Origin: Coriobacteriaceae bacterium
Lineage (GTDB): Bacteria; Actinomycetota; Coriobacteriia; Coriobacteriales; Coriobacteriaceae
Assembly (NCBI GenBank): GCA_902363875.1
Contig: CABJBO010000041.1
Coordinates: 1-14,238, forward strand
Direction of reading: 5' to 3'
Length of the DNA stretch: 14,238 nucleotides
Under the pieces are notes generated by a model. The model searched no databases and was not told where the DNA came from. It saw nothing but the letters and a program-made list of their open reading frames with translations. The translations under genes were made by a program, and so were the position numbers. This document shows, in pieces, positions 14,031 through 14,238 of this stretch (positions within the stretch are counted from its first letter, which is position 1; each line of letters opens with the position of its first letter).

Positions 14031-14238
14031 GACATTTACAGGTGACCGATCTCTATATATTCCTAAACCAAAGGGTCATCATCTGATACGTGCGGAAGAT
14101 CCGCACCAGTCTTTCTATTAGCTATAGAAAGCGATATGTTGTGTAGGACTTGTGAAGAGTGGAATTGACGACCCACAGGGCTTCGCGGTCTGGCAATATA
14201 TCTCCTTGCCGCGCGGCCCGGTCGGACCGGATCAGCCG
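14031..14238 (+). other. Hairpin-rich stretch without a recognisable gene
   Basis: No supported coding frame is visible to the window end. Several perfect hairpins occur: GTGCGGA-AGA-TCCGCAC (14090-14106), CTTTCTAT-TAGCT-ATAGAAAG (14111-14131), GGCAA/TTGCC (14192-14196, 14206-14210) and CCGGTC-G-GACCGG (14218-14230). It may be the structured 5' leader of the next gene. I could not match it to a T-box or other known class. Confidence 0.4.

Noticed and set aside
14100..14238. Possible T-box leader
   Set aside because: The conserved T-box antiterminator core (GGGTGG-ACCGCG type) is not present and no terminator follows within the window.

Overview
The window is a stretch of chromosomal DNA from a high-GC Gram-positive bacterium. 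GC-rich codon use, the gene order recJ / (p)ppGpp synthetase / metallo-beta-lactamase-fold hydrolase, and the infC-rpmI-rplT operon fit the actinobacterial class Coriobacteriia, most likely Collinsella. That assignment is inference, since no 16S gene is present. Almost everything is housekeeping. The unusual features are one fused repair enzyme and several structured non-coding stretches.

Layout. From 1 to 213 lies a leader with a long inverted repeat, then cutC (214-891), followed 3 nt later by a GalT-like HIT-superfamily protein of the DUF4931 type (895-1692). A BASS-type membrane transporter lies convergently on the minus strand (1723-2721). A divergent intergenic region (2722-2945) carries a TATAAT promoter, a possible 21-codon leader ORF (2946-3011), and then a very long recJ gene (2998-6285). 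Its product joins a complete RecJ nuclease to a RecQ-like DEAH helicase. A bifunctional RelA/SpoT homologue follows after 15 nt (6301-8661). After a perfect 12-bp hairpin comes a glyoxalase-II-like hydrolase (8746-9429).

The second half holds class II fructose-bisphosphate aldolase (9624-10490) with a repeat-rich upstream region, then a 92-nt multi-segment hairpin element (10511-10602). Next are a cytoplasmic transglutaminase-like protein (10742-12175) and a tRNA-Leu(CAA) gene (12215-12301). The 3' end of that tRNA is repeated 184 bp downstream, across a cluster of perfect hairpins. The translation operon infC-rpmI-rplT (12748-13932) comes last. Its leader ends in a strong intrinsic terminator directly before infC, which suggests attenuation. 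Its Shine-Dalgarno sequence is placed for an in-frame ATA codon rather than the nearby ATG. A strong terminator closes the operon, and the last 250 bases are hairpin-rich with no gene I can support.

How the genes relate: recJ and the RSH gene probably share a transcript, linking single-strand DNA processing with the stringent-response enzyme. infC, rpmI and rplT encode IF-3, L35 and L20, whose synthesis is autoregulated in other bacteria. The strongest leads are the RecJ-helicase fusion, the infC non-canonical start with its upstream attenuator, the duplicated tRNA end, and the 92-nt hairpin element.
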